DNA of 64,000 nucleotides from Saccharopolyspora elongata. GTDB lineage: Bacteria > Actinomycetota > Actinomycetes > Mycobacteriales > Pseudonocardiaceae. Under the pieces are notes generated by a model. The model was not told the DNA's origin and did not search any database. It was given only the letters and a program-made list of their open reading frames with translations. This document shows, in pieces, positions 43,582-53,203 of this stretch. Location: contig NZ_SMKW01000031.1 of assembly GCF_004348985.1 (NCBI RefSeq), forward strand, positions 1 through 64,000. The letters are read 5' to 3'. Both the position numbers and the translations under genes were made by a program. Position 1 is the stretch's first letter; each line of letters opens with the position of its first letter.

Positions 43582-44919
43582 TCAAGTTCGGGAAGCGGCC
43601 GGAATCGTGCTGGCCTGCTCAGCAGAACCGAGCGTGCGGCGGAACGTTTCGGGTGCGAGGTAGGCGCAGACGCCGGTGATCGCGCTCAACACGAGGAAGT
43701 AGGCAACGACGAGCCAGGGACGGCCATCGTTGAGCGCCAGCAGGCTCGTTGCGATCAGCGGGGCGAAACCACCGGAGATGACGGACCCGAACTGGTAGCC
43801 CAGGGAAACGCCGCTGTAGCGGACTCCGGTGGAGAACAGCTCGGTGAAGAACGCGGCCTGCGGGCCGTACATCGCGTCGTGGAAGAGGTTCACGCCGACG
43901 ACCATGCCGAGCACGATGAGGAACTCGTTGCCGGTATCGGCGATCAGGAAGAACGGCGCGATGAACAGAGCGCTCGTGACGGTGCCGAACAGATAGAGCG
44001 GACGGCGGCCCCACTTGTCGGACAAACGAGCCCACAGCGGCACCGTGACCAAGCCGATCGCCGAGGCCACGAGGACCGATTGCAATCCGATGTTCGAGTC
44101 CTCACCGACCGAGCGGGCGATGTAGGCGATGCCGAAGGTCGTGTAGAGGTAGTAGACGGCGTTCTGGGACAGTCGCATCCCCGCGGACAGCCACACCGCG
44201 CGGCGTTCCTTCTTGACGACGTCCACCAGCGGTCGTTCCGAGAGGGTGCTGTCCTCCTTCATCTTCGCGAAGGACTCCGGCTCGACGAGCCGCGCGCGGA
44301 TGATGAAGCCGACGACGACCAGAACACCGCTCACGAGAAACGGAATGCGCCATCCCCAAGCGAGGAATTCCGGCGGACTGAGGGAAGTTCGCGCGATGGC
44401 GAACGCTCCCACCGCCAGCAGCATGCCGCCCGAAACGCCGATCTGGGTGAAGCTGCCGTAGAGGCCGCGGCGATGCGGCGGTGCCGTCTCGACCGACATG
44501 AGGGCAGCGCCGCCCCATTCGGCGCCGACACCGAATCCTTGGACGAGTCGTAGTGCGACGAGCAGCAGCGGGGCTGCGACGCCGATTTGGTCGTACGTGG
44601 GCAGGGCGCCGATGAGGGCTGTGCCGACCCCCATGGTGATGAGCGAGGTGACCAGCATGGCCTTGCGGCCAATGCGGTCTCCGAAGTGGCCGCCGATCAA
44701 CGCGCCGAGCGGGCGCGCGAGGAATCCGACGGCATAGGTGCCGAAGGCGGCGATGAGTCCGATCGCCGGGGTGACATCGGGGAAGAACAGCGGGCTGAAC
44801 ACCAGCGCCGCAGCGGTGCCGTAGAGGAAGAAGTCGTACCACTCGATGGTGGTGCCGACGAAACTGCCGATCGCGACCATGCGCACGGAGTTGGTGCGCC
44901 GCGTCATTGCTTGCGCCAT
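43582..44919 (-). CDS. MFS transporter of the metabolite:H+ symporter (MHS) type
   Basis: The 445-residue protein has 12 helices. It starts IGSFVGTTIEWYDFFLYGTAAALVF, the diagnostic opening of the MHS group (proline/betaine, shikimate, ketoglutarate permeases). GGHFGDRIGRKAML is the loop 2-3 motif. I use ATG 44919; a second ATG at 44907 is possible and neither has a strong ribosome site. It probably brings in a carboxylate for the nearby acyl-CoA enzymes. Confidence 0.88.
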   Translation of the reverse strand: MAQAMTRRTNSVRMVAIGSFVGTTIEWYDFFLYGTAAALVFSPLFFPDVTPAIGLIAAFGTYAVGFLARPLGALIGGHFGDRIGRKAMLVTSLITMGVGTALIGALPTYDQIGVAAPLLLVALRLVQGFGVGAEWGGAALMSVETAPPHRRGLYGSFTQIGVSGGMLLAVGAFAIARTSLSPPEFLAWGWRIPFLVSGVLVVVGFIIRARLVEPESFAKMKEDSTLSERPLVDVVKKERRAVWLSAGMRLSQNAVYYLYTTFGIAYIARSVGEDSNIGLQSVLVASAIGLVTVPLWARLSDKWGRRPLYLFGTVTSALFIAPFFLIADTGNEFLIVLGMVVGVNLFHDAMYGPQAAFFTELFSTGVRYSGVSLGYQFGSVISGGFAPLIATSLLALNDGRPWLVVAYFLVLSAITGVCAYLAPETFRRTLGSAEQASTIPAASRT

Positions 44920-45248
44920 GTTGAGAACACCGTTCTGGCCACGGCCGAACCGAATTGGCCGGCTTTCACCGTCGTGGTTTTTCAGAAGGAGGGTGGTGCT
45001 GGGCCGCCAAATCGCGGGCGCACCCCTGAGAAGAGTCTGGAAATCAGCGCCCCGCGAGCTGTTCAATGAGGAACTTCCAACAGCGCTGTGCATTTCTGCA
45101 CAGGTCCTGTCAGACGCCTGCCAGGTCCAGTCCGGGACAGCTTTCTACGAAACGCTCCAGCAAGCCGGTCGTCGCGCGAACGCGGGCGAGGCGCGTCATT
45201 CAGAGCAGGGCATGGGAGCAGGGACGCAGCATCCCCGCTCCCATGCGG
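44920..45248. other. Gap between CCR-like gene and the MHS transporter
   Basis: No gene is seen. It probably holds the transporter promoter. Confidence 0.35.
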
Positions 45249-46523
45249 TCAGGCGCGGCCCAGGCCGGGCTCCTTCGCGCCCAGGAGGATGGTCACGTTG
45301 CCGAACACGTCCTCGCCCCGGCCCATGGCGGCATGCGCCGCGGGGATATCGGTGAACGGGAGGGTTCGGCCCACGCAGGGGTCGATCCGGCCATTGCGGA
45401 CGAGGTCGTTGTAGGCGTAGGCCTGCTCGTCGTTGGTGCCGTGCGAGCCCTGGAGCCGCTTCTGCCGGGTCCAGTGGTAGCGGAGGTCGACCATGGCATC
45501 GAAGCCCGTGGTCCCCGCGCAGATGACGACCATGCCACCCGGCTGGCAGAGGAAGATGCTGGTGGGGATGGTGGCGCTGCCGGGGTGCTCGAAGACCAGC
45601 GCCGGGTCCTCGCGGGATCCGGCGATCTCCCACACCTTCTTGCCGAACGCGCGGGCGCCGGCCGACCACTCCTTCTGCCCGGCCTTGTCGTCGACGAGCG
45701 GCGGCACGCCCCAATGGCCGAACTCGCGCCGGTTGATGTAGCCGGTCGCACCGCACTTCATCGCGTAGGCACCACGCTCGTCATCGGAGACGACGGCGAT
45801 CGCGCGGCCTCCGGCGGCCTTGACCAACTGGGAGGCCTGGGTGCCGAGCCCGCCGGAACCGCCCCAGACCAGCACGAGATCGCCTTCCTGCACGGTGTTG
45901 CCCGCCCAGCCGTGCAGCATTCGGTACGCGGTCGTACCCACGAGCGTGGGTGCTGCAGCCTCCTCCCAGGAGAGGCGCTCGGCTTTCGGCATGACCTGGT
46001 GGGCTTGCGCCCGGGCGAACTGCCCGAAGGCGCCGTAGTTGGTGTCGTAGCCCCAGATCTTCGCGCTCGGCGCGATCATCGGGTCCTTGCCGCGGGCGAT
46101 CCACGGGTCGTCAGCGTCCCAGACGCCGGGGTGGACGACCACGTGCTGGCCGATCTCTACGTTGGTGACGTCGTCGCCGACGGCGTAGACGATGCCCGCC
46201 GCGTCGGAGCCGCCGATGTGGAAGTCCTCCGGTTCACCGCGCTTCTGCCGGACGGCGACCTGGTCGACCGGGTATCCGCGGGCGGCCCAGACGTTGTTGT
46301 AGTTGATCCCGGCGGCCATGACCGCGATCAGGACCTCATCCGGGCCGATGCGCGGGGTGTCGACCAGCTCGGGCTGGAAGGCCTCGGCCGGGTCGCCGTA
46401 GCGGCTCTGCCGGACTACCTGGGCGTGCATCGTGGGCGGTACGACGCCGACCGGCGGCAACTCGCCGATCGGGGTCGGCTCCGCGCCGGGAGTGACGACG
46501 CTGCGACGCTCGTCAGTGCCCAT
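45249..46523 (-). CDS. Crotonyl-CoA carboxylase/reductase-like enzyme
   Basis: The 424-residue protein belongs to the MDR superfamily and matches CCR along its length: VMAAGINYNNVWAARG near residue 68, DFHIGGSDAAGIV near 99, IAPSAKIWGYDTNYG near 150, VWGGSGGLGTQASQL near 218 for NADP, and VFEHPG near 301. The RYHWTRQKRLQGSH segment keeps the His of the CO2 site. CCR reduces and carboxylates crotonyl-CoA to ethylmalonyl-CoA, or propenoyl-CoA relatives. The position following NYG reads FGQFA, where known CCRs as I recall have an Ala-Glu. So carboxylation is not certain. It starts at ATG 46523 (AAGGAGAA upstream), divergent from the PucR gene. Confidence 0.85.
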   Translation of the reverse strand: MGTDERRSVVTPGAEPTPIGELPPVGVVPPTMHAQVVRQSRYGDPAEAFQPELVDTPRIGPDEVLIAVMAAGINYNNVWAARGYPVDQVAVRQKRGEPEDFHIGGSDAAGIVYAVGDDVTNVEIGQHVVVHPGVWDADDPWIARGKDPMIAPSAKIWGYDTNYGAFGQFARAQAHQVMPKAERLSWEEAAAPTLVGTTAYRMLHGWAGNTVQEGDLVLVWGGSGGLGTQASQLVKAAGGRAIAVVSDDERGAYAMKCGATGYINRREFGHWGVPPLVDDKAGQKEWSAGARAFGKKVWEIAGSREDPALVFEHPGSATIPTSIFLCQPGGMVVICAGTTGFDAMVDLRYHWTRQKRLQGSHGTNDEQAYAYNDLVRNGRIDPCVGRTLPFTDIPAAHAAMGRGEDVFGNVTILLGAKEPGLGRA

Positions 46524-46927
46524 AGGATTCTCCTTGTTCCGAATGCGTGATGTCCGGGCGGGATGTCTTGTGGAACGCGCTGCGTTCCGGCTCGCCGAAC
46601 CCGTGCGGCGAGTGCTGCTGATCGACGGTGGGAGCGGTTGGCAGGCTTGTCGCGGAAAGCGGCCATGTCGTCGTTCTCGGCTTCGGGGCGAGCGCGGCGT
46701 GGAACATCCGCCGCTCGAAGCTCGGCCGGGAGATCCCGGCAACCGACTCGGACGTTAGAGCTGCCGCGTAACCCACGTCATGAGAAAAATCGAGAAGTTT
46801 CAGCTGCTGCTCTCTCGTTCTGTACGAGACCGCACCTCGTCACGCATGAGAGACTGGCCGCGCATTCCGGCGACCACCGGGGCTGCCGGAGCCGGACGAG
46901 CAGGCGGCCACGCCGTCCCGCGGGAAC
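46524..46927. promoter_or_regulatory. Divergent promoter region between CCR-like and PucR genes
   Basis: The two genes start back to back across 404 bp. This is the likely place for PucR control of both sides. No operator was identified by eye. Confidence 0.35.
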
Positions 46928-48190
46928 GTGATCATGACCGTTGAGGAGCGCAACTCCCCGGACCAGGATGCCCACGCCGAGCGTCGGCGCGGCGTTCTGC
47001 AGCAGGTCCACGCGCGGCGTCACGAGCTGGCGAGCAACCTGGTCGAGGAGTACCGCATCGCCATCTCCGACTACCGGGAGCTGCCGGAATCGGTGCTGAT
47101 CCGCGACGTCACCGAGGCTGCGGTGCACAACATCGAGTACCTCGTCGAGACCTTCCAAACCGGGTTCGACGTGCCCGAGCACGACAACGAGTGGATCGGG
47201 CGCTCCGCGGCCCGCCGCGTCCACCAGCACGTCAGCCTGCCGTCTCTGCTGCGGACCTACCGGCTGTGGGGGAAGCACATCTGGCGCACGATCGCCGAGC
47301 TCGCCGGTGAGGACGAGATCGGCAGGAAGCTCGCCATCGAAGCCGCCGACGCGATGATGGGCCACCTCGACAGCGTCTCGTTCAGCCTCACCCAGGCCTA
47401 CGTGCGGGAATCCACGACGTCCGCGATCGACGGCCAAGCCCTGCGCACCGACGTGCTGGAGACCTTGCTGACCGGTGACCCGGTCAACGAACGAGCTCGC
47501 CGGCAGAAAGCGGTGCTCGCGATGACGCTGCGCGGGCCGGTCCTGGTGGTCGTCGTGCAGGTCCCGCAGCGCGACGATCCGCTCACCGGGTTGCAGGCCG
47601 CCATCCGCGCCTCCCGCAGCCGGCTCTCGCCGCTGTGCAGCACTTTCCTCGTCGGCGCTCGTGACACCGAAGTCGTCGCCATCTGCGCTTTGGACCACGA
47701 CGATGAGGAATCGCGGATCGAAGCGGCGGGCCACGAGATCGCCGCATCCGTGCGCGACTGGACCGTGGGGCTCGGCCGGGTCACCGAGGGCATCGCCGGG
47801 GTCCAGCAGTCCTACGCCGAGGCCCGCGAGGCCGCTGATCTGGGCTTTTCCATCCACCAGCCCGGTCGAGCCGTTCGCTTCGCCGATGTGCTGCTGGACC
47901 AGATCCTGCGCGCGACCACGCACGCCGACGCCCTGCTCGAGGAAACGGTCCGGCCGCTGGTCGACTACGACCGGCGCAAGAACGCCGACCTCCTGGCGAC
48001 GCTACGCGCCTACGTCAACGCCAACTTCAACCTGACCAAGGCCGCTGCCGAGCTCACCGTCAACCCCAACACCGTCGTCTACCGGCTCCGCCGCATCCAC
48101 GCGCTGACCCGCCGCGATCCGTCGACCACCGACGACCTCCTCCTTCTCGCCCTCGGCCTGCGCCTGTTCGATTCAGCGCCGCCAGCCTGA
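46928..48190 (+). CDS. PucR/CdaR-type transcriptional regulator
   Basis: The 420-residue protein has an N-terminal helical sensor (RsbRD-like, residues about 20-165, with RTYRLWGKHIWRTIAELAG), a middle GGDEF-like region (TVGLGRVTEGIAGVQQSYAEAREA near 290), and the PucR helix-turn-helix at the end (YVNANFNLTKAAAELTVNPN, then VVYRLRRIHALT). The start may be GTG 46928 or ATG 46934. It faces the CCR-like gene and precedes the symporter operon, so it probably controls both. Confidence 0.87.
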   Translation: MIMTVEERNSPDQDAHAERRRGVLQQVHARRHELASNLVEEYRIAISDYRELPESVLIRDVTEAAVHNIEYLVETFQTGFDVPEHDNEWIGRSAARRVHQHVSLPSLLRTYRLWGKHIWRTIAELAGEDEIGRKLAIEAADAMMGHLDSVSFSLTQAYVRESTTSAIDGQALRTDVLETLLTGDPVNERARRQKAVLAMTLRGPVLVVVVQVPQRDDPLTGLQAAIRASRSRLSPLCSTFLVGARDTEVVAICALDHDDEESRIEAAGHEIAASVRDWTVGLGRVTEGIAGVQQSYAEAREAADLGFSIHQPGRAVRFADVLLDQILRATTHADALLEETVRPLVDYDRRKNADLLATLRAYVNANFNLTKAAAELTVNPNTVVYRLRRIHALTRRDPSTTDDLLLLALGLRLFDSAPPA

Positions 48191-48412
48191 GACGCGCAGT
48201 TGTAGATTCCGAAAACTGATCGCCTGGAACTTCTCGATTCGTCGCATGACGTGGATTACGCCGTCGCCTTAGCGTTTCGGCACACGTTCAGCCCGCATCC
48301 CTGCCGAGCCAGGTCGATCCCAGGTTCCACGAGGCTTGATCACGCACAGGCCGCAGGCGCGCAAGCGGCCCGCTTCCCCCAGGCAACCGCCCAGACTCAA
48401 AGGAGAGTCCAG
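48191..48412. other. Gap before the symporter operon
   Basis: This 222-bp gap probably carries the operon promoter. AAAGGAGAG at about 48399-48407 is the ribosome site of the next gene. No other feature is seen. Confidence 0.35.
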
Positions 48413-48670
48413 ATGGGCAACGAATCCGGTCCGTTGCAGGCCAGAAGAACCGCCGGTCCCCTGCGAATCGCATTGAACGGCTTGCTGATCCTGATTCCGG
48501 TGGCGTTGGGATTGGCCGTACCGCTCTACCAGCGAACCAGCCCCACGCTCATCGGCATTCCCTTCTTCTACTGGTTCCAGATGGCGATGGCAGTGCTGGC
48601 CGCCGCGGGAACGAGCACCGTGTTCCGCCTGCTGTTCACCGGCGACGACGATGGCGAGGACGGACGATGA
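48413..48670 (+). CDS. DUF3311 small membrane subunit of a sodium:solute symporter
   Basis: The 85-residue protein has two membrane helices (residues 19-37, ALNGLLILIPVALGLAVPLY, and 45-70). DUF3311 proteins are encoded directly before SSS-family symporters and are thought to assist them. AAAGGAGAG is placed 6-7 bases before ATG 48413, and the stop overlaps the symporter ATG by 4 bp (ATGA). Confidence 0.88.
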   Translation: MGNESGPLQARRTAGPLRIALNGLLILIPVALGLAVPLYQRTSPTLIGIPFFYWFQMAMAVLAAAGTSTVFRLLFTGDDDGEDGR

Positions 48671-50256
48671 CCTTCAACGCCGTCACCTTCGCGGTCTTCC
48701 TGGCCATCTTGGTCCTGATCACCGGGATGGGATTCGTCGCCAGCCGATGGCGGAAAGCCGCGGATGCCAACAACCTCGACGAGTGGGCCCTGGGCGGACG
48801 TACGTTCGGTCCCTTCATCACCTGGTTCCTGCTCGGCGGAGACCTCTACAGCGCCTACACCCTCATCGCCGTGCCCGCCGCGCTCTACAGCATGGGCGCT
48901 TTCGGCTTCTACGCCGTGCCGAACGCGATCGTGCTCTACGCCCTCGGCTTCCTGTTCCTGCCGAAACTGGTGTCACTGGCGCACAAGAAGGGCTACGTCA
49001 CGCTCACCGACTTCGTCAACGACAGGTTCGGGTCGAAGTCGCTCAGCCTCGCGATCACGCTCACCGGTCTGCTGGCCACGCTCCCGTACCTCGCGCTGCA
49101 GCTCGTCGGGCTCGAAGTCATCTTCGGCTCGCTCGGCATCGGTGGTTCGGCGGCCGGCAACTGGCTGATGCGCGATCTCCCGCTGCTGATCGCCTTCGGC
49201 CTGCTCGCGGCCTACACCTACTCCTCCGGTCTGCGGGCTCCGGCCCTCATCGCCTTCGTCAAGGACGGCCTGACCTACCTCGTCGTGATCGTCGCGGTGA
49301 TCTACATCCCGATCAGACTCGGTGGTTTCGACAACATCTTCCACAGCGCTTCGCAAGCGCTCGCAACCAAGTCCACGACGCCGTCGAACGCCGATCCAGC
49401 AGTCGCGGTGAACCCGAACGTCTACATGACGCTCGCGCTCGGCTCGGGCATGGCGTTCTTCCTCTACCCGCACGCGATCACCGGCGTGTTCGCCTCCCGA
49501 GGCGCCAAGACCGTGCGCCGCAACATGTCGGTCCTACCGATCTACACGGTTCTGCTGGGCTTCGTCGGCCTACTCGGGCTCATGGCGCTCGCCGTCGGGA
49601 TCAAGCCGCAAGGCGGCAACCCGCAGTACGTCGTGCCGCAGCTGCTGTCGGAGTTCTTCCCGCCCTGGTTCGTCGGCGTCGCTTTCGCCGCGATCGCCAT
49701 GAGCGCACTGGTGCCGGCGGCCATCATGGCCATCGCGGCCGGGAACCTGGTCAGCCGCAACCTCTACCGCCAGTTCGCCCGCGGGCCGGTCAGCACCCAG
49801 TCGGAAACCCTGGTTTCCAAGATCGTCTCGGTGCTGGTCAAGGTCGGGGCACTGGCCTTCGTGCTCACCCTCGATACGAACTTCGCGCTCAACTTCCAGC
49901 TCCTCGGCGGCATTTGGATCCTGCAGACGCTTCCGACCGTGTTGTTCGGGTTGTTCACCAAACGCTTCGCCGACCGGCGCGCACTGCTCGCGGGTCTGCT
50001 GGTCTCAGTGGTTTACGGCACCTGGGCCGCATACGAGGTCAAGACCGACACCGGCGCGCCGTTCGGCGGCTCGACCGCAGTCCCCTTCTTCCTGTCCAGC
50101 CCGATCTACATCGCGATCTCCGCGCTCGTGATCAACCTCGCCGTCGTCGTGGTCGGCAGCCTGCTCGCCCACCTGCTCAGGCCCGCTCGTCGCGAGGACG
50201 ACACCCGCATCACCGTGCCCTCCGCAGCTGAAGCGGTCGGCTCGCAGCACAACTGA
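48667..50256 (+). CDS. Sodium:solute symporter (monocarboxylate-type)
   Basis: The 529-residue SSS-family protein has about 13 helices. WALGGRTFGPFITWFLLGGDLYSAYT near residue 39 and the helix around LALGSGMAFFLYPHAITGVFASRGA near 258 fit the MctP/monocarboxylate branch. It couples Na+ (or H+) entry to uptake of a carboxylate. It is followed by crotonase and acyl-CoA synthetase genes, so an organic acid is the likely load. Confidence 0.9.
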   Translation: MTFNAVTFAVFLAILVLITGMGFVASRWRKAADANNLDEWALGGRTFGPFITWFLLGGDLYSAYTLIAVPAALYSMGAFGFYAVPNAIVLYALGFLFLPKLVSLAHKKGYVTLTDFVNDRFGSKSLSLAITLTGLLATLPYLALQLVGLEVIFGSLGIGGSAAGNWLMRDLPLLIAFGLLAAYTYSSGLRAPALIAFVKDGLTYLVVIVAVIYIPIRLGGFDNIFHSASQALATKSTTPSNADPAVAVNPNVYMTLALGSGMAFFLYPHAITGVFASRGAKTVRRNMSVLPIYTVLLGFVGLLGLMALAVGIKPQGGNPQYVVPQLLSEFFPPWFVGVAFAAIAMSALVPAAIMAIAAGNLVSRNLYRQFARGPVSTQSETLVSKIVSVLVKVGALAFVLTLDTNFALNFQLLGGIWILQTLPTVLFGLFTKRFADRRALLAGLLVSVVYGTWAAYEVKTDTGAPFGGSTAVPFFLSSPIYIAISALVINLAVVVVGSLLAHLLRPARREDDTRITVPSAAEAVGSQHN

Positions 50257-50285
50257 GCCGTTCCGCACAACCAGACAGGATCCCC

Positions 50286-51092
50286 ATGCCACCCGGAATC
50301 CGCGTGTCCGACAAGGGCGCGATCCGCATCCTGACCATCGACAACCCCAGCAAGCGCAACGCCTTCACCGGCCCTATGACGACGACGCTGCTGCACGAAC
50401 TCGACCGGGCCGACGCAGACCCCGCCGTGCGGGCGATCGTGGTGACCGGCACCAACGGATGCTTCTCCTCCGGCCACGACCTGCAGGAAGTGCTGAGCAA
50501 CCCGGGCACCGCAGGCGATCCCGTCGCCAACGCGGCCTTCACCCGGCCCTCGGAGATCTTCACGCCGGTCATCGGCGCGATCGACGGCCCGGCCTACGCA
50601 GCCGGATTCATCCTCGCGCTCAACTGCGACCTGCGCGTCGCCTCAGCCGGCGGGCGGTTCTGCGGCGTCGGGGCGGCCATCGGCCTCGTTCCGGTCGGCG
50701 GCCAGCTGAGCCGGCTGCTGGACGTCGTCGGCTACCCCGTGGCCTACCGCTGGCTCGCCACCGCCGCGCCGTTCAGCGCCGAAGAGGCCAGCCAGCACGG
50801 GTTCGTGACCGAGATCCACGACGGTGACGAAGCCCTCGAGGGCGCACTCGCTCTGGCCGAAGCGATCACGTCGGTCTCCCCCGCCGTCGTCGCCGCGGTC
50901 AAAGCCGGTCTCCTGCACAGCCTTCGCCACGGCAGCGATGCCGGCCGGGCGGCCGAACCCCAGTTGGCCGCCCTGATCCAGTCGCTCCCGGACGGTGACG
51001 AAGGCGTCAGCTCCTTCCTGGAACGACGACCGCCCACCTACCCGGATCACCCCGAGGAACTCCACGACAGGATTGCCGAGGTACTCGCGTGA
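50286..51092 (+). CDS. Enoyl-CoA hydratase/isomerase (crotonase)
   Basis: The 268-residue crotonase has SKRNAFTGPMTTTLL near residue 22, GTNGCFSSGHDLQE near 56 and GPAYAAGFILALNCDLRVAS near 101. The C-terminus EGVSSFLERRPPTY is the usual crotonase tail. It lies 29 bp after the symporter gene and overlaps the acyl-CoA synthetase start by 4 bp. Confidence 0.9.
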   Translation: MPPGIRVSDKGAIRILTIDNPSKRNAFTGPMTTTLLHELDRADADPAVRAIVVTGTNGCFSSGHDLQEVLSNPGTAGDPVANAAFTRPSEIFTPVIGAIDGPAYAAGFILALNCDLRVASAGGRFCGVGAAIGLVPVGGQLSRLLDVVGYPVAYRWLATAAPFSAEEASQHGFVTEIHDGDEALEGALALAEAITSVSPAVVAAVKAGLLHSLRHGSDAGRAAEPQLAALIQSLPDGDEGVSSFLERRPPTYPDHPEELHDRIAEVLA

Positions 51093-53200
51093 CTGCCACC
51101 GAACTGCCCACCGACGTCGACCTGCGCCTGCGCGAAGACACGATCCGCGATCTCGCCATTCGCCACGGAATTCCGGCCAATCCCGTCACTTTCGCCGAGA
51201 CTCCCGAGGCCGCTGCTGCGGTCGCGATGAGCACCGGGCGCCCGGTCGCGGTCAAGCTCGTCGCCGACGGCGTCGTCCACAAGAGCAAGGCCGGCGGAGT
51301 CCTGCTCGACGTCGCGCCTGATCGGGTTGCCGCGGCCGTTGAGACCCTGTTCACCGAGCAGCGCGCTCGCGGCGTCGAGGTTCGCGGGGTGACAGTGGAG
51401 CCGATGGTCGACCTGGGGCTCGAAGTCGTCGTCGGGGCGCTGCACGATCCAGGATTCGGGCCCATCGTCATGGTCGGCGCCGGCGGTGTCGACGTCGAGG
51501 TCCTGGGCGACGTCGCCTTCGCGCAGGCTCCCATCACCGCCGACGGAGCCGTACGGCTCATCAACCGCACCAGGATCGGGGCGATCCTGCGCCGCAGGTT
51601 CCCCGTGCAGCACGCCCAGCTCACCGATCTGCTGGTTCGCGTTGCCGGGGCTGATGGTCTCCTGCTGTCCGAACCCGTCGACCAGGTCGACCTCAATCCG
51701 ATCGTCGTCGGGCCCGACTCGATCGTCGCCGTCGACGCCCGAGCCGTGGCGCGCGCCGACGGCGTCGCGGTTGACCTCGCCCTCCCTGATCCCGGCGAGA
51801 GCTACGAGCAGCTCCGACCGGCGATCTACCCCGAATCGATCGCCGTCCTCGGTGCCTCGGCCGACCCGACCAAGATGGGGCACCGCGCCGTCCGCACCGC
51901 CGTCGATCAGGGCTTCGCCGGTTCCCTCCACCCGGTCAGCCGCTCCGCGACCGAGATCCTCGGCCACCCGGCCGTGCGCTCGATCGGCGAGTTGCCCGAG
52001 AACATCGACCGCGCTGTGGTGGCCCTACCAGCGGCCGCGGTCCCGCAGGCATTGCGCGACCTCGCCGGCCGCGGCACCAGAACTGCGCACGTGCTTACCG
52101 CGGACACCACCGACCTCGCCGAGGCCGTGGCCGGTACCTCGATGCGCGTCCTCGGGCCCAACTGCATCGGCCACTACACGCCGCACTCGAAGCTGACGAT
52201 GATCGGTCGCGACGCCTCCTCGGACGAGAAGGGCTCCATCGCGGTGATCTCCCAGTCAGGCACGTACGCCGGTGATGTGGTGCGCCGCGGCAACGAACTC
52301 GGCCTGCGGTTCAGCTTCGCCACCTCGGTCGGCAACTGCGACGACGTCTCACCCTCCGAGCTGTTGGCGTTCTGCGAAGCCGACCCCGCCACCGAGGTCG
52401 CCGCGTTCTACCTCGAAACCGACAGCGACGCGCGGAGATTCTTCTCGCTCGCATCCAAGATGACCACCCCGGTGGTGCTGTTCAAGGGCGGGCGAAGTGC
52501 CGCGGGCGGAGCCGCTGCCGCTTCGCACACCGGCGCCCTGGCCAGTGACCCTCAGTTGCTGCAGGACGCCGCCGACGAAGCCGGCGTGGTTCTCGTCAAC
52601 AGCCTCGACGAACTGCTCGACACCCTCCTCGTCGCCCAGCACGCCAGCGATTTCACCGGCAACGGGCTCGGCCTGGTGGGTACCGGGGGCGGTGTCGCCG
52701 TCGTGGGCGCCGACACCGCCTACGAGCACGGTCTCGTCGTACCGCACTTCGCCGAGGCGACGGACCGGGCCCTGGCGCCCTACGACGCACCCGGAAGCAG
52801 CCTGAACAACCCGATCGACATCCCGACCTGGTCGATGTTCGACGACAGCGGCAGCTTCATGGGCGCGCTGGTCGAGGCCGTTGCAGCCGACCCCGCGATC
52901 GATTGCGTCTGCGCCTACACCGACATGGGCACGGTGTACGACATGAAGGCCCCGGCCGAAGCAACGCAGATCCTCACGATGATGACCGAGGACATCGTCA
53001 CCGCTGATCGCGGGAACGTCCCCGCGGTCCTCGTGCTGCGCAGCAGCTACAGCGCGGGGCAGGACGAGCTGGTCCGGGTCCTGCGCCGCGTGGCGAGCGC
53101 GAAGGGTGTCCCGGTGCTGGAGTCGGTGGACCGGGCGATCGCCGCGTTCGGCCGGGTCCGCGCCCTCAACCTGCACCGCGAACGCAAGTCGGAGAGCTGA
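51089..53200 (+). CDS. NDP-forming acyl-CoA synthetase (acetate-CoA ligase type)
   Basis: The 703-residue protein has an N-terminal ATP-grasp domain (residues about 1-225, with PVAVKLVADGVVHKSKAGGV), then a CoA-binding Rossmann domain from about 245 (ESIAVLGASADPTKMGHRAV), then the succinyl-CoA ligase-like domains with the phosphohistidine motif SHTGALASD near residue 480. This joins an acid to CoA with ADP (or GDP) formation. The order differs from PatZ-type enzymes, where ATP-grasp is C-terminal. It shares an operon with a crotonase and a symporter, consistent with uptake, activation and breakdown of one acid. The GTG start overlaps the crotonase stop. Confidence 0.9.
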   Translation: MTATELPTDVDLRLREDTIRDLAIRHGIPANPVTFAETPEAAAAVAMSTGRPVAVKLVADGVVHKSKAGGVLLDVAPDRVAAAVETLFTEQRARGVEVRGVTVEPMVDLGLEVVVGALHDPGFGPIVMVGAGGVDVEVLGDVAFAQAPITADGAVRLINRTRIGAILRRRFPVQHAQLTDLLVRVAGADGLLLSEPVDQVDLNPIVVGPDSIVAVDARAVARADGVAVDLALPDPGESYEQLRPAIYPESIAVLGASADPTKMGHRAVRTAVDQGFAGSLHPVSRSATEILGHPAVRSIGELPENIDRAVVALPAAAVPQALRDLAGRGTRTAHVLTADTTDLAEAVAGTSMRVLGPNCIGHYTPHSKLTMIGRDASSDEKGSIAVISQSGTYAGDVVRRGNELGLRFSFATSVGNCDDVSPSELLAFCEADPATEVAAFYLETDSDARRFFSLASKMTTPVVLFKGGRSAAGGAAAASHTGALASDPQLLQDAADEAGVVLVNSLDELLDTLLVAQHASDFTGNGLGLVGTGGGVAVVGADTAYEHGLVVPHFAEATDRALAPYDAPGSSLNNPIDIPTWSMFDDSGSFMGALVEAVAADPAIDCVCAYTDMGTVYDMKAPAEATQILTMMTEDIVTADRGNVPAVLVLRSSYSAGQDELVRVLRRVASAKGVPVLESVDRAIAAFGRVRALNLHRERKSES

Positions 53201-53203
53201 CGC

